Source: Candidatus Odyssella thessalonicensis
GTDB lineage: Bacteria; Pseudomonadota; Alphaproteobacteria; Bin65
Direction of reading: 5' to 3'
DNA: 5,555 bases
Assembly: GCA_005240015.1 (NCBI GenBank)
Contig: SBBV01000383.1
Location: 1-5,555 of the forward strand
The translations under genes were made by a program, and so were the position numbers. The notes under the pieces were generated by a model. It saw only the letters and a program-made list of their open reading frames with translations, was not told the DNA's origin and did no database searches. This document shows positions 5,451-5,555 of the stretch, one piece after another (within the stretch, counting starts at the first letter, position 1; each line of letters starts with the position of its first letter).

Positions 5451-5555
5451 TGATGTTCGAGTAGTCGTCGGTCCAGACGCGCAGGCCGGACCGGGCCTTC
5501 AGCGCGCGCCAGCGGCCCCATTGGCTCGGCGCGCTCTTGTCGAAATCCTCGGTCA
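5434..5555 (-). CDS. C-terminus of a spermidine-synthase-like (fused MFS type) protein
   Basis: A minus-strand frame enters from the right edge and stops at 5436-5434. It gives 39 C-terminal residues, T-E-D-F-D-K-S-A-P near the start and ending R-V-W-T-D-D-Y-S-N-I-I-T-L-M-K. An ending with W-T-D-D-Y-S-x followed by a hydrophobic tail is typical of the fused MFS/spermidine synthase-like membrane proteins of Proteobacteria, where it closes the methyltransferase-like domain. The assignment rests on this short tail and my memory of the family. The frame overlaps the haem A synthase gene tail to tail by 17 bases (5434-5450), so both genes end in shared DNA with no space for a terminator between them. 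Confidence 0.55.
   Translation of the reverse strand, partial: TEDFDKSAPSQWGRWRALKARSGLRVWTDDYSNIITLMK

Overview
The window is GC-rich double-stranded bacterial DNA, with strong G/C preference at third codon positions. It fits an alphaproteobacterium, most likely of the Hyphomicrobiales (Bradyrhizobium/Rhodopseudomonas-like). The grounds are a COX15-type haem A synthase, a benzoate-CoA ligase of the BadA/BclA type, and GC-rich intergenic palindromes of a kind common in that order. The taxonomic placement is inference; no rRNA or marker gene is present.

Layout, left to right. (1) At 1-52 there is the start of a minus-strand gene that runs off the left edge. (2) At 105-560 (+) lies a stand-alone ChrB C-terminal (chromate-resistance) domain protein. 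Only 5 bases separate it from a convergent SRPBCC/START-like protein at 566-1033 (-). (3) The divergent intergenic region 1034-1190 holds an AT-rich inverted repeat, a short direct repeat and a plausible promoter for a VOC (glyoxalase-like) protein at 1191-1598 (+). (4) The 159-bp gap 1599-1757 carries two strong inverted repeats. (5) Three very small predicted lipoproteins follow on the plus strand (1758-1904, 1985-2185, 2185-2334). Each has its own signal peptide and lipobox cysteine, and the second and third overlap by one base. (6) The non-coding stretch 2335-2610 is mostly a composite palindromic element (2399-2579) made of hairpins and a 12-bp long-range inverted repeat. (7) A benzoate-CoA ligase family gene at 2611-4200 (-) is divergent from a COX15/CtaA haem A synthase at 4353-5450 (+). 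(8) The haem A synthase stop codon lies inside the 3' end of a convergent minus-strand gene (5434-5555, partial), whose C-terminus resembles fused MFS/spermidine-synthase-like proteins.

How the genes relate. Most appear to be single-gene units with unrelated jobs: metal/oxyanion tolerance, small-ligand binding, aromatic acid activation and cytochrome oxidase cofactor synthesis. The only clear operon is the lipoprotein trio. Its first two members end in the same motif, T-R-L-P-x-R, and this is the most unusual coding content here.

I see no CRISPR array, tRNA, rRNA, transposase, phage gene or recognisable defence system. Most of the window is ordinary chromosome. The parts worth a second look are the lipoprotein trio, the composite palindrome and the paired palindromes in front of the CoA ligase.
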